Origin: Alcaligenaceae bacterium | GTDB taxonomy: Bacteria; Pseudomonadota; Gammaproteobacteria; Burkholderiales; Burkholderiaceae_B | Length of the DNA: 64,000 bases | Assembly (NCBI GenBank): GCA_013416455.1 | Contig: JACCES010000009.1 | Location: 1 to 64,000 of the forward strand | Direction of reading: 5' to 3' | Part shown: one piece after another, positions 1 through 8,348 of the stretch | Position numbering within the stretch: the first letter of the stretch is position 1 | Layout: the number at the start of each line of letters is the position of its first letter | Translations under genes and position numbers: made by a program | The notes under the pieces: model-generated | Told to the model about the DNA's origin: nothing | What the model saw: only the letters and a program-made list of their open reading frames with translations | Databases searched by the model: none

Positions 1-139
1 CCGCAAGAATCCGCTGGATCGATGAGTGGTTACGATCAAACAGTTGGGCGATTTGCTGAAGTGATTCGCCCTTACGCCAGCGCTCCCACATCAGAGCTTT
101 CTGGCTTTCCGTATAGTAGATTCGAGGCCGCTGCTTCAT
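1..139 (-). CDS. IS30-family transposase, N-terminal part (cut by window edge)
   Basis: Partial gene: the first 46 residues are visible, beginning MKQRPRIYYTESQKALMWER, and the rest lies left of the window. The visible part is the N-terminal helix-turn-helix region of IS30-family transposases, with a resolvase-like segment SLQQIAQLFDRNHSSIQRIL that binds the element ends. The DDE catalytic domain is outside the window. The ATG at 139 is about 60 nt from the candidate terminal inverted repeat at 176-200, the usual spacing in this family. Family assignment is from recognition of the N-terminal sequence and the matching end. Confidence 0.85.
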   Translation of the reverse strand, partial: MKQRPRIYYTESQKALMWERWRKGESLQQIAQLFDRNHSSIQRILA

Positions 140-175
140 CTGCAACACTCCTTCTGCTCATGTGGCGTCTAGTAT

Positions 176-200
176 GTTGCATCCACCGGTTGAATCCGCA
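176..200 (-). repeat. IS30-family terminal inverted repeat (right end of the element)
   Basis: Read on the minus strand this is TGCGGATTCAACCGGTGGAT followed by GCAAC. It matches the remembered IS30 end (TGTAGATTCAATTGGTCAAC then GCAAC) at most positions. It sits directly upstream of the transposase start, so the element probably ends at about position 200. The partner repeat is outside the window, so the target duplication cannot be checked. Confidence 0.7.
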
Positions 201-245
201 ACCCTGAGCGGCTGTTCAGCTAGAAGCTCGAAACCCGTCACTCAG

Positions 246-398
246 TCAGACTGCTCGTGCAGCACCAAAGCGTCCAACGAGCAGGACAGCGACCTTCAGG
301 ACATAGGTGTAGTTCATCGTCGTGCTCACGTCCGAATGTCCCAGCGGCTCCTGCACCGTGAGGATGGCGGTTCCCGACTGCAACAAATCGGCGTTATC
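246..398 (-). pseudogene. C-terminal fragment of an integron-type tyrosine recombinase (IntI-like)
   Basis: Reverse-strand translation gives 50 residues ending in a stop, with the core [20 protein letters not shown] followed by LKV. This closely resembles the C-terminus of integron integrases (remembered as [20 protein letters not shown] then LKV), including the position of the nucleophilic tyrosine. There is no N-terminal arm-binding domain and no Arg/His box I, so the gene is dead. The frame stays open a little further to the right but no longer resembles the family. It points away from the following cassette-like gene, the orientation of intI relative to attI and cassettes. A relative from a phage or island integrase is possible, but the motif favours the integron family. 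Confidence 0.6.
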
Positions 399-525
399 CC
401 CAAACCAATTTAGACCGCAAGCACTAGATATGGCTTGCGCTTGTTTGTGGTCTACATTACGTTACGTTTCATCAAGAATCAGAGGAACCACTCCTCAAGC
501 CTCGAAAACAAGGGAGAGATCCATC

Positions 526-1182
526 TTGCGAAAGCTTTACGCCTTAATAATTCTTCTATGCATCGTGTACTTTACTGGCGGCTGGATCGCTGTAAAGCTT
601 GAATGGGTAACCCGGGATGACTACTTCGCATATGCGGGGATTGTCGGCGGCCTCGCATCCGTAGCTGGGCTACTCGCCCTTACTAGACCACCAATAACGC
701 AGTCCGACTTTAAGCATGTTGAGCTGGAAGCTTTGAAGTCCATGGCCGCTACCGCGGAGCAACTCAAGGAACTTCAGACCGTTCATGCGAAGACAGTACA
801 AGAGCTAGATGGTCTTGAAGTTAAGAAAAAACAGATGGAGCTTCTCGTTAAGAAGGCGAGCCTCGCTCTATTCCTGAAAGAGCAGTACTCGCATCATGAA
901 CGGCAGGTGCTTGAGGAAGTTACAAAGAATGACCACCTTCGTTCTGCTTTAGAGAAGTCAGCTGAGAGTGCCGCCAAAATTGCGGCCCTTAACGAAGAGA
1001 TTGAAGCTGATCCAAACGTTCTTCAGCTACGCCGGATCATTGATGCGGCAACGCGCAGAGAACCGACATTCGAAGAAGCATTGAACGATTTGACGCCAAT
1101 TGCGAGAGCCCTGTTTATCCTCGTTCGAACATTGAATCGAAGCATCGTCGAAGCTGTACGCATCATCTCAAGTAAAACCTAA
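526..1182 (+). CDS. Hypothetical small membrane protein with coiled coil (cassette-like gene)
   Basis: 218 residues from a TTG at 526, chosen because AGGGAGAG (511-518) sits 7 nt upstream; reading further upstream gives non-protein-like sequence. Two hydrophobic segments lie at about residues 4-22 (ALIILLCIVYFTGGWIAV) and 33-50 (YAGIVGGLASVAGLLAL). A long, charged, probably coiled-coil stretch rich in Leu, Glu and Lys covers roughly residues 65-170, followed by a mixed C-terminus. The likely topology is two membrane passes with a cytoplasmic coiled coil. I recognise no family. The stop codon lies immediately before an attC-like site, so it may be a gene cassette. Confidence 0.7.
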   Translation: MRKLYALIILLCIVYFTGGWIAVKLEWVTRDDYFAYAGIVGGLASVAGLLALTRPPITQSDFKHVELEALKSMAATAEQLKELQTVHAKTVQELDGLEVKKKQMELLVKKASLALFLKEQYSHHERQVLEEVTKNDHLRSALEKSAESAAKIAALNEEIEADPNVLQLRRIIDAATRREPTFEEALNDLTPIARALFILVRTLNRSIVEAVRIISSKT

Positions 1183-1232
1183 CCTCTCCTTCAAGCCGCG
1201 CCTGACGGCGCTGCTTAAGTCGAACGTTATAG
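1177..1232 (+). repeat. attC-like integron recombination site
   Basis: It starts with ACCTAAC, which fits the RYYYAAC core, and ends with GTTATAG, a relaxed GTTRRRY. Between them are inverted arms AAGC-C-GCGCC (1193-1202) and GGCGC-T-GCTT (1207-1216) around a TGAC loop, flanked by TTC and GAA. Length (56 nt), arrangement and the TTCAAGC / GCTTAAG arms resemble the short attC sites of aadA-type cassettes. It begins 5 nt before the stop of the preceding ORF, as attC sites often do. The imperfect right core may reflect decay or the next cassette's contribution. Confidence 0.65.
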
Positions 1233-1332
1233 GGCATATGGATGCTGCGGCGGGACACACGGTGGCCAGAACAGGCATAGTGGTCGCCGACCGAGACGGA
1301 GCGATTCACCCCTGATCCTAGGCGAACATGAA

Positions 1333-3099
1333 ATGAACAGAGACTGGATTCTTCAAACACGCGAAACCCGCCGCTCCTATGCAAACGCAACATGGGTGCC
1401 GCTGCGCGCATCACAAGATGATGAGCAGGGCAAAGCTCGGGTTACTCAAGTTGGCTATGTCGGAGAGTTCTTCGGCTGTGGCTCGGTCGCATTCCCTCCG
1501 CAACACCGAGAAGTCGCAGAGAAACTGAGCTGGAGCGATCTGGGAATCGGCCACAGCGCGCGGCCGTACGCATATGAGGATGGCTACTACTCGCCGGTAG
1601 ACCAGTACCAGTACAACGACAAAGAACCGATTGGAGTTGAGCTGGTATTCGTGCATGACCAACCTGTTGTCGGAGGTACAAAGTGGATACTGAATCCAGA
1701 CCTTGTCATCGCGCTCCGCCTAGTTAAGGAAGGCAACAACTGGGTGAGGCCGGAGGAAGACTTTGTTGTCGTCGCTCGCGAGTTTCTAGACGCCGATGCC
1801 AAGCATCGGCTTATCGAGATCAAACGAGAGTTTCTGATTGACTATCTTGCAGCCAGAGGTCTTGCGCTACGTCTCTCTTACTATCGGCAACGTGTTGAAA
1901 ATGTAGCCTCGCTTGAAGGCACTGAGTATGAAGGACTGGAAAACCATCAGAACGATCGAGATGGAGGTCGCTTTGAACTCCTCACTCGAAGCCTCAATGA
2001 AGTCTTTGGCGGAAGTTGGGCGTCGTTCCGCGTTTGGAGAACTGATGTTGATGAGGAGGAGGATGCTCCCGTGCTGGGTCCGGAGAGAGACGACAACACA
2101 AAATCCGAGCAGTCGGAAGGCGTCCGATCAGGGCCCAACGGAGTCCGCGTTGAAGGTGAATTCTGGAAAGATGAGTGGATTGATCACCGAGGTCTGAGCG
2201 TGCGGGTTCGCGGCGACACCGATCAATCTTTGCCGCACTTCATCATTGAGACTGATGGAACAAGGGCGGCATCCTCAGCTCTCGATTCTGAAGAAATTGG
2301 TCGCTGGCTATGGTTTCGCACAAACGTGGTGACCGACCTACTCGGCCGACGAGGCTTATCCCTCAAGTGGTACACCGCAGAGACTGGTGTCATTAGGTCT
2401 ACCTCTGGCTACGCCACGCATTTCGGTATCAATTCCGCTGACTTGCTAACTGTCTACGCCTACGATATCGCACGGCTCGCAGCGTGGGAACAGCATATCT
2501 GGGCAGCACACAACGTTCCACCCGATGGAAAGGTCTCAGGAGAACTGCTATCTGCGCAAGTTAGGGCGCAACCGGCGTCCACACATGCCGTGGAAGAGTT
2601 GCTCTTTGTGAGCATGCGAATGCTCGAACAGGGCTTCCGCGACAAGTTTGGGGTTGAGCTGTTCAGCCACAGTATCGACGACGAGTCAGCTATGCAGCAG
2701 GTATCTCGCTTTCACAGCAGGGACCAAGCCTCGTTGCTGCGTCTCGCGAAGGAGATCATCCGAGTCTTTTCGGATCGCCTTGACGTTCGAGAGCTCCGTA
2801 AACTCTCGACCCACAAGGAGAAGGACAAGCTTGGCTCCAACAAACTCCTTCAGGACGTCCTAGCCAATCAAGTCGGGGAGGAAAGAGCGCGAACGGTGCT
2901 TGGTCCCGTGGTCGGCGCTTATGAGATGAGAGTCGGCGATGCGCACCCTACTGGATCGAAGATTGGGGAGGCCCTGAAGCTTGCTGGGATCGACGAGAGT
3001 ATCTCGTACCTGCGACAGGGCGAGCAACTTATCCACAACGTCGGGCACGCCGTGTGGTGGATCGGAAAGCTACTCTTCGGGAAGAACGCGGGACCGTGA
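1333..3099 (+). CDS. Large hypothetical protein, accessory region
   Basis: 588 residues with no family I recognise. Composition is soluble-protein-like and acidic-mixed, with no signal peptide and no clear membrane segment apart from a weakly hydrophobic tail near residues 570-583. An acidic, low-complexity linker lies near residues 240-275 (DVDEEEDAP and following), separating two domain-sized halves. The C-terminal half (about 420-570) is helical in character and carries several Arg/Asp-rich stretches. The start is ATG at 1333; an ATG at 1328 runs straight into a stop. Shine-Dalgarno support is weak. It follows the attC-like site in the same direction, but I see no clear attC after it, so cassette status is unproven. 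Confidence 0.75.
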   Translation: MNRDWILQTRETRRSYANATWVPLRASQDDEQGKARVTQVGYVGEFFGCGSVAFPPQHREVAEKLSWSDLGIGHSARPYAYEDGYYSPVDQYQYNDKEPIGVELVFVHDQPVVGGTKWILNPDLVIALRLVKEGNNWVRPEEDFVVVAREFLDADAKHRLIEIKREFLIDYLAARGLALRLSYYRQRVENVASLEGTEYEGLENHQNDRDGGRFELLTRSLNEVFGGSWASFRVWRTDVDEEEDAPVLGPERDDNTKSEQSEGVRSGPNGVRVEGEFWKDEWIDHRGLSVRVRGDTDQSLPHFIIETDGTRAASSALDSEEIGRWLWFRTNVVTDLLGRRGLSLKWYTAETGVIRSTSGYATHFGINSADLLTVYAYDIARLAAWEQHIWAAHNVPPDGKVSGELLSAQVRAQPASTHAVEELLFVSMRMLEQGFRDKFGVELFSHSIDDESAMQQVSRFHSRDQASLLRLAKEIIRVFSDRLDVRELRKLSTHKEKDKLGSNKLLQDVLANQVGEERARTVLGPVVGAYEMRVGDAHPTGSKIGEALKLAGIDESISYLRQGEQLIHNVGHAVWWIGKLLFGKNAGP

Positions 3100-3801
3100 G
3101 CGCGTCGCAGACGCCGCATAACAGATCGGTCGACTCGGACACGTTGCGGTAAGGCGCCGATCACCTTTGTGTGGAACGTCCGCTTTGCTTTGCCGTCACC
3201 GACTGCTTCTGGCCGATTCCGGCCTGTTTCCATTACTCGAAACGCATCAAATGTATCAAAAATTAACTAATGATGTCACCGTTTACTGCATAACAGTACG
3301 TCATTGCTCCATAGCGTCTCTGCTACGCAGACCGCGCTGTTCCAGGTTCGCTCCTCGCTCATCCCTGACGGGACTGGCCTTGGCCAGCCTCGCTCATCCC
3401 TGACGCCTACGGCCCGGCTTCCAGCTTCGGGCCTGCGCGCTTCGCTTGCCTGCGGACGACACGCCAGACCTGGCCGTTGCCTGCCCAGCCATCTTTCCTG
3501 ACTTCATCACCTTGTCCGCGACTGTAGCCCGTGGCCGCGTGCCGTCAAGGCGCGCCAGGCCGTGTCCTCGGCTACGCCTGCGGGCCGCACCACCCTGACG
3601 CTGTTCTCCTTGACGGCCCACGCTCGTGGGCTTCTGACCTCCTGACCGTCGCGGGCGATGAACTCTGGAAAGACGGTGGCAACGAGGCCAACTGGGTTCT
3701 TCGTGCCGACCGCACATCAACAGCTCAAACCCTTGGGCTTCCGAATCTTGGAATCCGGTGTGCGGTGAACAGCAACCCCTTTCTTTGTCAGGAGAAATCC
3801 C
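3100..3801. other. Non-coding stretch of island DNA upstream of the DUF932 remnant
   Basis: About 700 nt without a credible gene. The first 200 nt are AT-richer and include a small inverted pair ACTG-cataa-CAGT near 3285. From about 3340 the sequence turns GC-rich and holds an 18-bp direct repeat, CCTCGCTCATCCCTGACG, at 3353-3370 and 3388-3405, plus the palindrome CTGGCC-TT-GGCCAG between them. Such sequence is typical of the leader of DUF932 genes on conjugative islands, but that is recollection rather than proof. Short open frames here lack ribosome-binding sites and look like shadows. Confidence 0.45.
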
Positions 3802-4198
3802 ATGCTTGCATCCCGCTTCGGTTCCCTTTCCCCGGTGCTGCGCAGCGACCGGCCTCTATCGGACGACCAGATCAGGGCCGTGGTTCCGTCCATCTATGCC
3901 GATGCCCCCACACGAAAGCCGGTCAGAACGCTATAGCTACATCCCCACGGCGGCGGTGCTGACGGAACTACGAAAAGAAGGTTTTGAATCCTTCATGGTG
4001 ACGCAGACCCGAGTACGCAACGAAGACCGGCGCGAACACACCAAACACATGATTCGGCTTCGCCATGCCAATCAGGTCAATGACAGCATCGCCAATGAGA
4101 TTATTTTGCTCAATTCCCACGGTGGCACGAGCAGTTATCAGATGCTGGGTGGAGCCTGCGAACTACTGCATCCAAGGGATGGCACCATCACTCAATAG
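3802..4198 (+). pseudogene. DUF932-family protein, frameshifted and truncated
   Basis: A good site, AGGAG, precedes ATG 3802 and the protein begins MLASRFGSLSPVLRSDRPLS, the usual N-terminus of DUF932 proteins of plasmids and integrative elements. After ADAP the frame is lost at a run of five C (about 3904-3909) and the first frame stops at 3936. The family sequence continues one frame over as HESRSERYSYIPTAAVLTEL and on to LLNSHGGTSSYQML. It then degenerates to a stop at 4198, before two thirds of the normal protein. So there are two lesions: a one-base insertion in a homopolymer and a C-terminal deletion next to the tRNA-derived border. The family's role is unknown. Confidence 0.75.
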
Positions 4199-4224
4199 GA
4201 CATAGTCATCGCATATTTGGAGGA

Positions 4225-4264
4225 GCGCGGAGGGTCGCATGTTCGAATCATGTCGCCCCGACCA
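4225..4264 (+). repeat. 3' fragment of tRNA-Pro: probable att site at the island border
   Basis: Positions 4234-4264 form a complete tRNA T-arm and acceptor 3' strand: stem GCATG, loop TTCGAAT, stem CATGT, then CGCCCCG, discriminator A and encoded CCA. The acceptor strand needs a 5' partner CGGGGCG; a C1-G72 pair with A73 is the hallmark of bacterial tRNA-Pro. No such 5' half occurs within about 80 nt upstream, so this is not a functional tRNA. Integrases that target tRNA 3' ends leave exactly such a copy at the distal border. The orientation predicts the intact tRNA-Pro left of the window. A-rich sequence follows the CCA. Confidence 0.75.
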
Positions 4265-4352
4265 AAAAAACAAAAACAAAACCGGCGCTTGCGCCGCAAG
4301 CGTGCCAAGGCCCGCTCATCCGGCCCTGGTCAGCAAGCTCCCCGGCATTGCC

Positions 4353-4604
4353 TCAAGCCACACACTTTCTTTTTTCAAAGACCTTGGCGTCCACCCGTGC
4401 GATCAGCGCATGAAGGTCGCCATCGGCTTTTTCCGCCTCGAGCAGAAGGCGGCAAAGCTCGGCGTAGTTCAACGACGGATAGAGTTCGGCCAGCATGCCG
4501 ACGCGCATCCAGTGCCCGGCTTGCGCATTGATGGAACGGCTGAATGCGGCGCTGGCGGTACGCAGGCTCTCATGCAGGGCATCGGAAATCTTGACGAGTC
4601 CCAT
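4353..4604 (-). CDS. ParD-like antitoxin family protein (orphan)
   Basis: 83 residues from ATG 4604; an upstream in-frame start (4631) adds sequence unlike the family. The N-terminus MGLVKISDALHESLRTAS followed by FSRSINAQAGHWMRVGMLAE matches the small ParD-like family, a ribbon-helix-helix-type DNA-binding fold related to antitoxins. No ParE-like toxin lies beside it: the next gene in the same direction is past the island border and the upstream neighbour is a metal transporter. It is therefore either an orphan antitoxin or a stand-alone regulator. Moderately sure of the family, unsure of any toxin-antitoxin role. Confidence 0.7.
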   Translation of the reverse strand: MGLVKISDALHESLRTASAAFSRSINAQAGHWMRVGMLAELYPSLNYAELCRLLLEAEKADGDLHALIARVDAKVFEKRKCVA

Positions 4605-4690
4605 TGCGCGCCTCGCGGATGAATTGCACACTTGCCTATAGTACCCCGCTTAGGGATCCGGGCGGCAGGCAAGCGGCGCGGTGGATTTGT

Positions 4691-5542
4691 TCAGGACTTT
4701 CTTTCGGCAAGGGCTCCGGCCGGCGCCCGGGGCGGCCGGCTGCGTACAAAGACGATGACAAACAGCACCGACAGGGTCACCACGACGGTGGGAGCGGGCG
4801 CGCTGTCCAGGAAGAAGCTGGCGTACACACCGAACAGGCAGGCCGACACGGCGATCGCCACCGCGCACAGCAGCATGGCGCCAAAGGAGCGGGTAAGCAG
4901 CATGGCGATCGCCCCGGGCGCAATGAGCATGGCGATGACCAGGATGATGCCCACCGCCTTGAGCGCGCCCACGATGGTCAGCGACAGCATGGCCAGCAGG
5001 CCGTAATGCAGAAGGCCGACCTTCAGGCCGATGGTGCGCGCCTGTACCGGGTCGAAGGCATGCAGCAGGAAATCGCGCCACTTCAGCCCGAGGACGCCGC
5101 CCACCAGCAGCGCAATGGCGCTGCTTTCCGCCATGTCCTTCCAGCCGACGCCCAGCATGTCTCCGAACAGGATGTGGTCCAGGTGCACCTCGGTGCGAAT
5201 GCTCGTGTAAAGAACCACGCCCAGCCCGAACATGCCGGAGAACACGACCCCCATGACCGTATCCTGCTTGAGCCGGCTGTTCGCCTGGATGTAGCCCGTG
5301 CCGACCGCGCACAGCATGCCGGCCGCCACCGCCCCCACCCCGAGCGGAATGCCCGCCATGTAGGCCAGCACCACGCCCGGCAGCACGGCGTGGGCGACGG
5401 CATCGCCCATCAGCGCCCAGCCCTTGAGCACCAGGAAGCAGGACAACAGGGCCGTGGGCACGGCCACCAGCACCGATATCAGAAGCGCCTGGCGCATGAA
5501 ATCGAACTGCAAGGGCGCCAGCAGAATCTCAGGCAGGCTCAT
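4691..5542 (-). CDS. sitD: Manganese/iron ABC transporter permease (SitD/MntD type)
   Basis: 283 residues with about eight hydrophobic helices, the ABC-3 (ZnuB/MntB/SitCD) permease fold. Family marks include LKGWALMGDAVAHAVLPGVV near residue 40 and VKAVGIILVIAMLIAPGA-like sequence in the second half, the segment that contacts the ATPase. ATG 5542 overlaps the end of the preceding permease gene by 14 nt, indicating translational coupling. It is the last of four genes forming a complete importer, with two different permeases as in SitABCD/YfeABCD systems. Mn2+/Fe2+ specificity is inferred from that layout; zinc cannot be excluded. Confidence 0.85.
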   Translation of the reverse strand: MSLPEILLAPLQFDFMRQALLISVLVAVPTALLSCFLVLKGWALMGDAVAHAVLPGVVLAYMAGIPLGVGAVAAGMLCAVGTGYIQANSRLKQDTVMGVVFSGMFGLGVVLYTSIRTEVHLDHILFGDMLGVGWKDMAESSAIALLVGGVLGLKWRDFLLHAFDPVQARTIGLKVGLLHYGLLAMLSLTIVGALKAVGIILVIAMLIAPGAIAMLLTRSFGAMLLCAVAIAVSACLFGVYASFFLDSAPAPTVVVTLSVLFVIVFVRSRPPRAPAGALAERKS

Positions 5543-6395
5543 GATGCGCCTCTCCTTTGGCGGTCCGGCGGCGGGCCGCCAGCAGCCCATGCTTGGGCGC
5601 GAATACAAAGGCCGTCAGGAAACACAGGGTCTGCAACAGCACGATGATGCCGCCCGTGGCGCCATCCAGGAAATAGCTGGCGTAGGCCCCCACGAAGCTG
5701 CTCGCCGCCCCGATGGCGACGCTGATCGCGAGCAGGCGCGGAAAACGGTCGGTCAGCAGATAGGCCGTGGCGCCGGGAGTAACCACCATCGCCACCACCA
5801 GGAAGGCGCCCACTGTCTGCATGGCCGCCACCGTGCAGGCCGACAGCAGCGAAAAAAACAGCACTTTCATGAAAACGGGGTTGATCCCCACCGACCGCGC
5901 GTGGTTCTCATCGAAGAAAACCACCATCAGGTCCTTCCATTTGACCAGCAGCACGGCCAGCGAGACAGCGCCGATGATGGCAAGCTGCACGGTGTTTTCC
6001 GGCGTGATGGCCAGAATATTTCCCAGGATGATGGTCTGGATGTTCACGGAAGCGGGCGACAGCGAAACCATGAACAATCCCGCGCCGAAAAAGGCCGAGA
6101 AAACCAGGCCGATGACGACGTCTTCCTTCAGGCGCGTGCGCTGTTTCAGAAACAGCATTGCGCCCGCGGCCAGGATACCCGAGAGGAAGGCGCCCGCGGA
6201 AAACGACAGCCCCAGCATGTAGGCGCCCGCCACGCCGGGGACGATGGCATGGGACAGGGCGTCGCCGATCAGCGACCAGCCCTTGAGCATGAGATAGGCT
6301 GAAAGAAAGGCGCATACCGTGCCCACCAGGGCGGACACCCACATGGCCTTGAGCATGTAACCGTAGCCGAAAGGCTCGGCAAGCAGCGCCATCAT
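5529..6395 (-). CDS. sitC: Manganese/iron ABC transporter permease (SitC/MntC type)
   Basis: 288-residue inner-membrane permease of the ABC-3 family, paralogous to the next gene. [20 protein letters not shown] near residue 40 and [20 protein letters not shown] in the second half are the signature segments. The start MMALL overlaps the stop of the ATPase gene in an ATGA arrangement. Two non-identical permeases with one ATPase and one binding protein is the arrangement of Sit/Yfe transporters, which move Mn2+ and Fe2+ from periplasm to cytoplasm. The ATP-dependent step is driven by the neighbouring SitB-like protein. Confidence 0.87.
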   Translation of the reverse strand: MMALLAEPFGYGYMLKAMWVSALVGTVCAFLSAYLMLKGWSLIGDALSHAIVPGVAGAYMLGLSFSAGAFLSGILAAGAMLFLKQRTRLKEDVVIGLVFSAFFGAGLFMVSLSPASVNIQTIILGNILAITPENTVQLAIIGAVSLAVLLVKWKDLMVVFFDENHARSVGINPVFMKVLFFSLLSACTVAAMQTVGAFLVVAMVVTPGATAYLLTDRFPRLLAISVAIGAASSFVGAYASYFLDGATGGIIVLLQTLCFLTAFVFAPKHGLLAARRRTAKGEAHHEPA

Positions 6396-7291
6396 GGCGG
6401 CTCCCCCCCGCCCTGAGGCTCGCGCGGCGTCGGCGTTTCACCATAGAACACCAGGGGCCGCTCGTCGTCGGAAAAAATCCCCACGGTCTGCGCGCGCCGC
6501 TCGTCGGTCTCGCTGAGCATGAAATGCCTGAGCACCCCGCCGAAGGCGGCTTCCAGGTTGGCGCGCGTGAATACCTGGGAGGTCGGCCCATAGGCCAGCA
6601 CGGTGCGATTGATCAGCACCGCGCGGTCGCAGAACTCGGGCACACTGCCCAGATTGTGGGTGGACACCAGCATGACCCGGCCTTCGCCGCGCAATTGGCC
6701 CAGGAGCTCGATGATGGCGTCCTCGGTGGTCACGTCCACCCCTGTGAAGGGTTCGTCCAGCAGGATGACCCGCGCATCCTGCGCCAGGGCGCGCGCCAGG
6801 AACACGCGTTTCTTCTGCCCGCCGGAAAGCTCGCCGATCTGCCTCATGCGCAGGCCTTCCATGCCCACGCGCGCCAGCGCCTCGTCGACCGCCCGCCGGT
6901 CGGGTGGCCTGGGACGGCGCAGCAGGCCCATATGGCCGTAGCGCCCCATCATGACCACGTCTTCCACCAGGATCGGGAAATTCCAGTCCACATCCTCGCT
7001 CTGGGGCACGTAGGCGATCAGCTTGCGGCGCAGGGCCTCGCGCGCCGGCATGCCCAGCACCTCGACGCGGCCGCGCGCCAGCCGCACGAAGCCCATGATC
7101 GCCTTGAACAGCGTGGACTTGCCGCTGCCGTTGACGCCCACCAGCGCGGTCGTGGTGCCCGCGGGAATCTCGAAGCAGGCATCGCGCAGGCCCGTATGGC
7201 CGTTCTGGTAGACCACGGTGGCATCTTCCACCCGCAAGCCGCATGACCGCCCGGCCGGAATATCATGCGCGGAAGCATCATTCGCAACCAT
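6392..7291 (-). CDS. sitB: Manganese/iron ABC transporter ATP-binding protein (SitB/MntB type)
   Basis: 299 residues from ATG 7291, which shares its A with the stop of the binding-protein gene (TGATG). Walker A is GVNGSGKST, the signature is LSGGQKKRV, Walker B is RVILLDEPF followed by TGVD, and the switch histidine is in STHNLG. This is the ABC ATPase of a metal-cation importer. A C-terminal extension past about residue 245 ([20 protein letters not shown], then a Pro/Gly-rich end) is longer than in many homologues and has no obvious function. It is coupled on both sides, so the four genes are one transcript. Confidence 0.9.
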   Translation of the reverse strand: MVANDASAHDIPAGRSCGLRVEDATVVYQNGHTGLRDACFEIPAGTTTALVGVNGSGKSTLFKAIMGFVRLARGRVEVLGMPAREALRRKLIAYVPQSEDVDWNFPILVEDVVMMGRYGHMGLLRRPRPPDRRAVDEALARVGMEGLRMRQIGELSGGQKKRVFLARALAQDARVILLDEPFTGVDVTTEDAIIELLGQLRGEGRVMLVSTHNLGSVPEFCDRAVLINRTVLAYGPTSQVFTRANLEAAFGGVLRHFMLSETDERRAQTVGIFSDDERPLVFYGETPTPREPQGGGEPP

Positions 7292-8214
7292 CAAGGCTCC
7301 AGCCCCCGCGCGATCGTTTCCGTGGTCACCCGCAGCAGATCGAGGTAGGTCGGGACCGGGCCACCCGGCGCGCTGAGCGAATCGACGTAGAGCACGCCGC
7401 CATAGCGTGCGCCGGTTTCGCGCGCGACCTGCCGCGCCGCGTCGGCCGGGACGGTGCTTTCGCTGAAGACTGCGGGAATGTGGTTGGCGCGCACAGCGTC
7501 GATCACGCGGCGCACCTGCCGCGGCGTCCCCTGCTGGTCGGCGTTGATGGGCCACAGATAGAGTTCCCGCAAGCCGAAATCGCGCGCCAGGTAGCTGAAC
7601 GCCCCTTCGCTGGAAACCAGCCAGCGGCGTTCGGGCGCAATGGCCCGCAGCCGCGTGCGTATCGGCTCGATGGCATCGCGGATGCGCGCCTTGTAGGCTT
7701 GCGCGTTGGCGCGGTAGATGTCGGCATTGTCCGGGTCATGTTCGACCAGCGCATCGCGGATATTGTCCACGTAGATGAGCGCATTGTCGGGCGACATCCA
7801 CGCATGAGGATTGGGCTTGCCGCTGTATGGGCCGGAGCCGATGTCCATGGGCTCGATGCCTTGGGTGATCACGACCCCGGGGACGCCCTTGAGCCGCTGG
7901 AAGAAGCGCTCGAACCACAGCTCCAGGTTCAGGCCGTTCCAGAGCACCAGCTGCGCGCCTTGCGCGCGCGCCAGATCGCCGGGGGTGGGCTGGTATTCAT
8001 GGATCTCGGCTCCGGGCCGCGTGATGGACAGCACCTCGGCCGCGTCGCCGGCCACATTGCCGGCCATGTCGGCGATCACCGTGAAAGTCGTGATGACCTT
8101 GAACTTGCCGGCCGCCTGCACGGGAAGGCAGAACATGGCGAGCGCGGCGGCCAAGGCCACGAATAGAACGCGAGCCGGGCATAGGAAACGGGCCGGCGAA
8201 CGAAACAAGAACAT
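7291..8214 (-). CDS. sitA: Manganese/iron ABC transporter substrate-binding protein (SitA/MntA type)
   Basis: 307 residues, ZnuA/PsaA/SitA-like cluster A-I binding-protein family. An N-terminal signal peptide (about residues 1-34, [16 protein letters not shown]) leads to the periplasm. Likely metal ligands are a His in [13 protein letters not shown], a His in [11 protein letters not shown], a Glu in VFSESTVP and an Asp in YVDSLS; His-His-Glu-Asp favours Mn/Fe over Zn. There is no His-rich loop, unlike the ZnuA paralogue at 10184-11269. The start is ATG 8214 with AGGAG upstream. It is first in the operon and lies behind a 26-bp palindrome that may be a metalloregulator site. Confidence 0.88.
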   Translation of the reverse strand: MFLFRSPARFLCPARVLFVALAAALAMFCLPVQAAGKFKVITTFTVIADMAGNVAGDAAEVLSITRPGAEIHEYQPTPGDLARAQGAQLVLWNGLNLELWFERFFQRLKGVPGVVITQGIEPMDIGSGPYSGKPNPHAWMSPDNALIYVDNIRDALVEHDPDNADIYRANAQAYKARIRDAIEPIRTRLRAIAPERRWLVSSEGAFSYLARDFGLRELYLWPINADQQGTPRQVRRVIDAVRANHIPAVFSESTVPADAARQVARETGARYGGVLYVDSLSAPGGPVPTYLDLLRVTTETIARGLEP

Positions 8215-8348
8215 GAAGGGCTCCTGGAAAACGGGCGAGTATCGCGCTGCATGGCCTGTATGCCATGCAAACGCGCATCAACAGGAGCGGCAGGTCGTCG
8301 AATGCATCCGGGGGCAGCGCATGGAAGGCCTCGGGCCGGGGCCACGGT

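Noticed and set aside
3111-3155. Second attC site after the 588-residue gene
   Set aside because: GCATAAC and GTTGCGG break the core consensus at several positions, the distance is too short and no convincing inner hairpin arms are seen.
4187-4264. Complete tRNA-Pro gene
   Set aside because: The 5' acceptor strand, D-arm and a proper anticodon arm are missing; only the 3' part is present.
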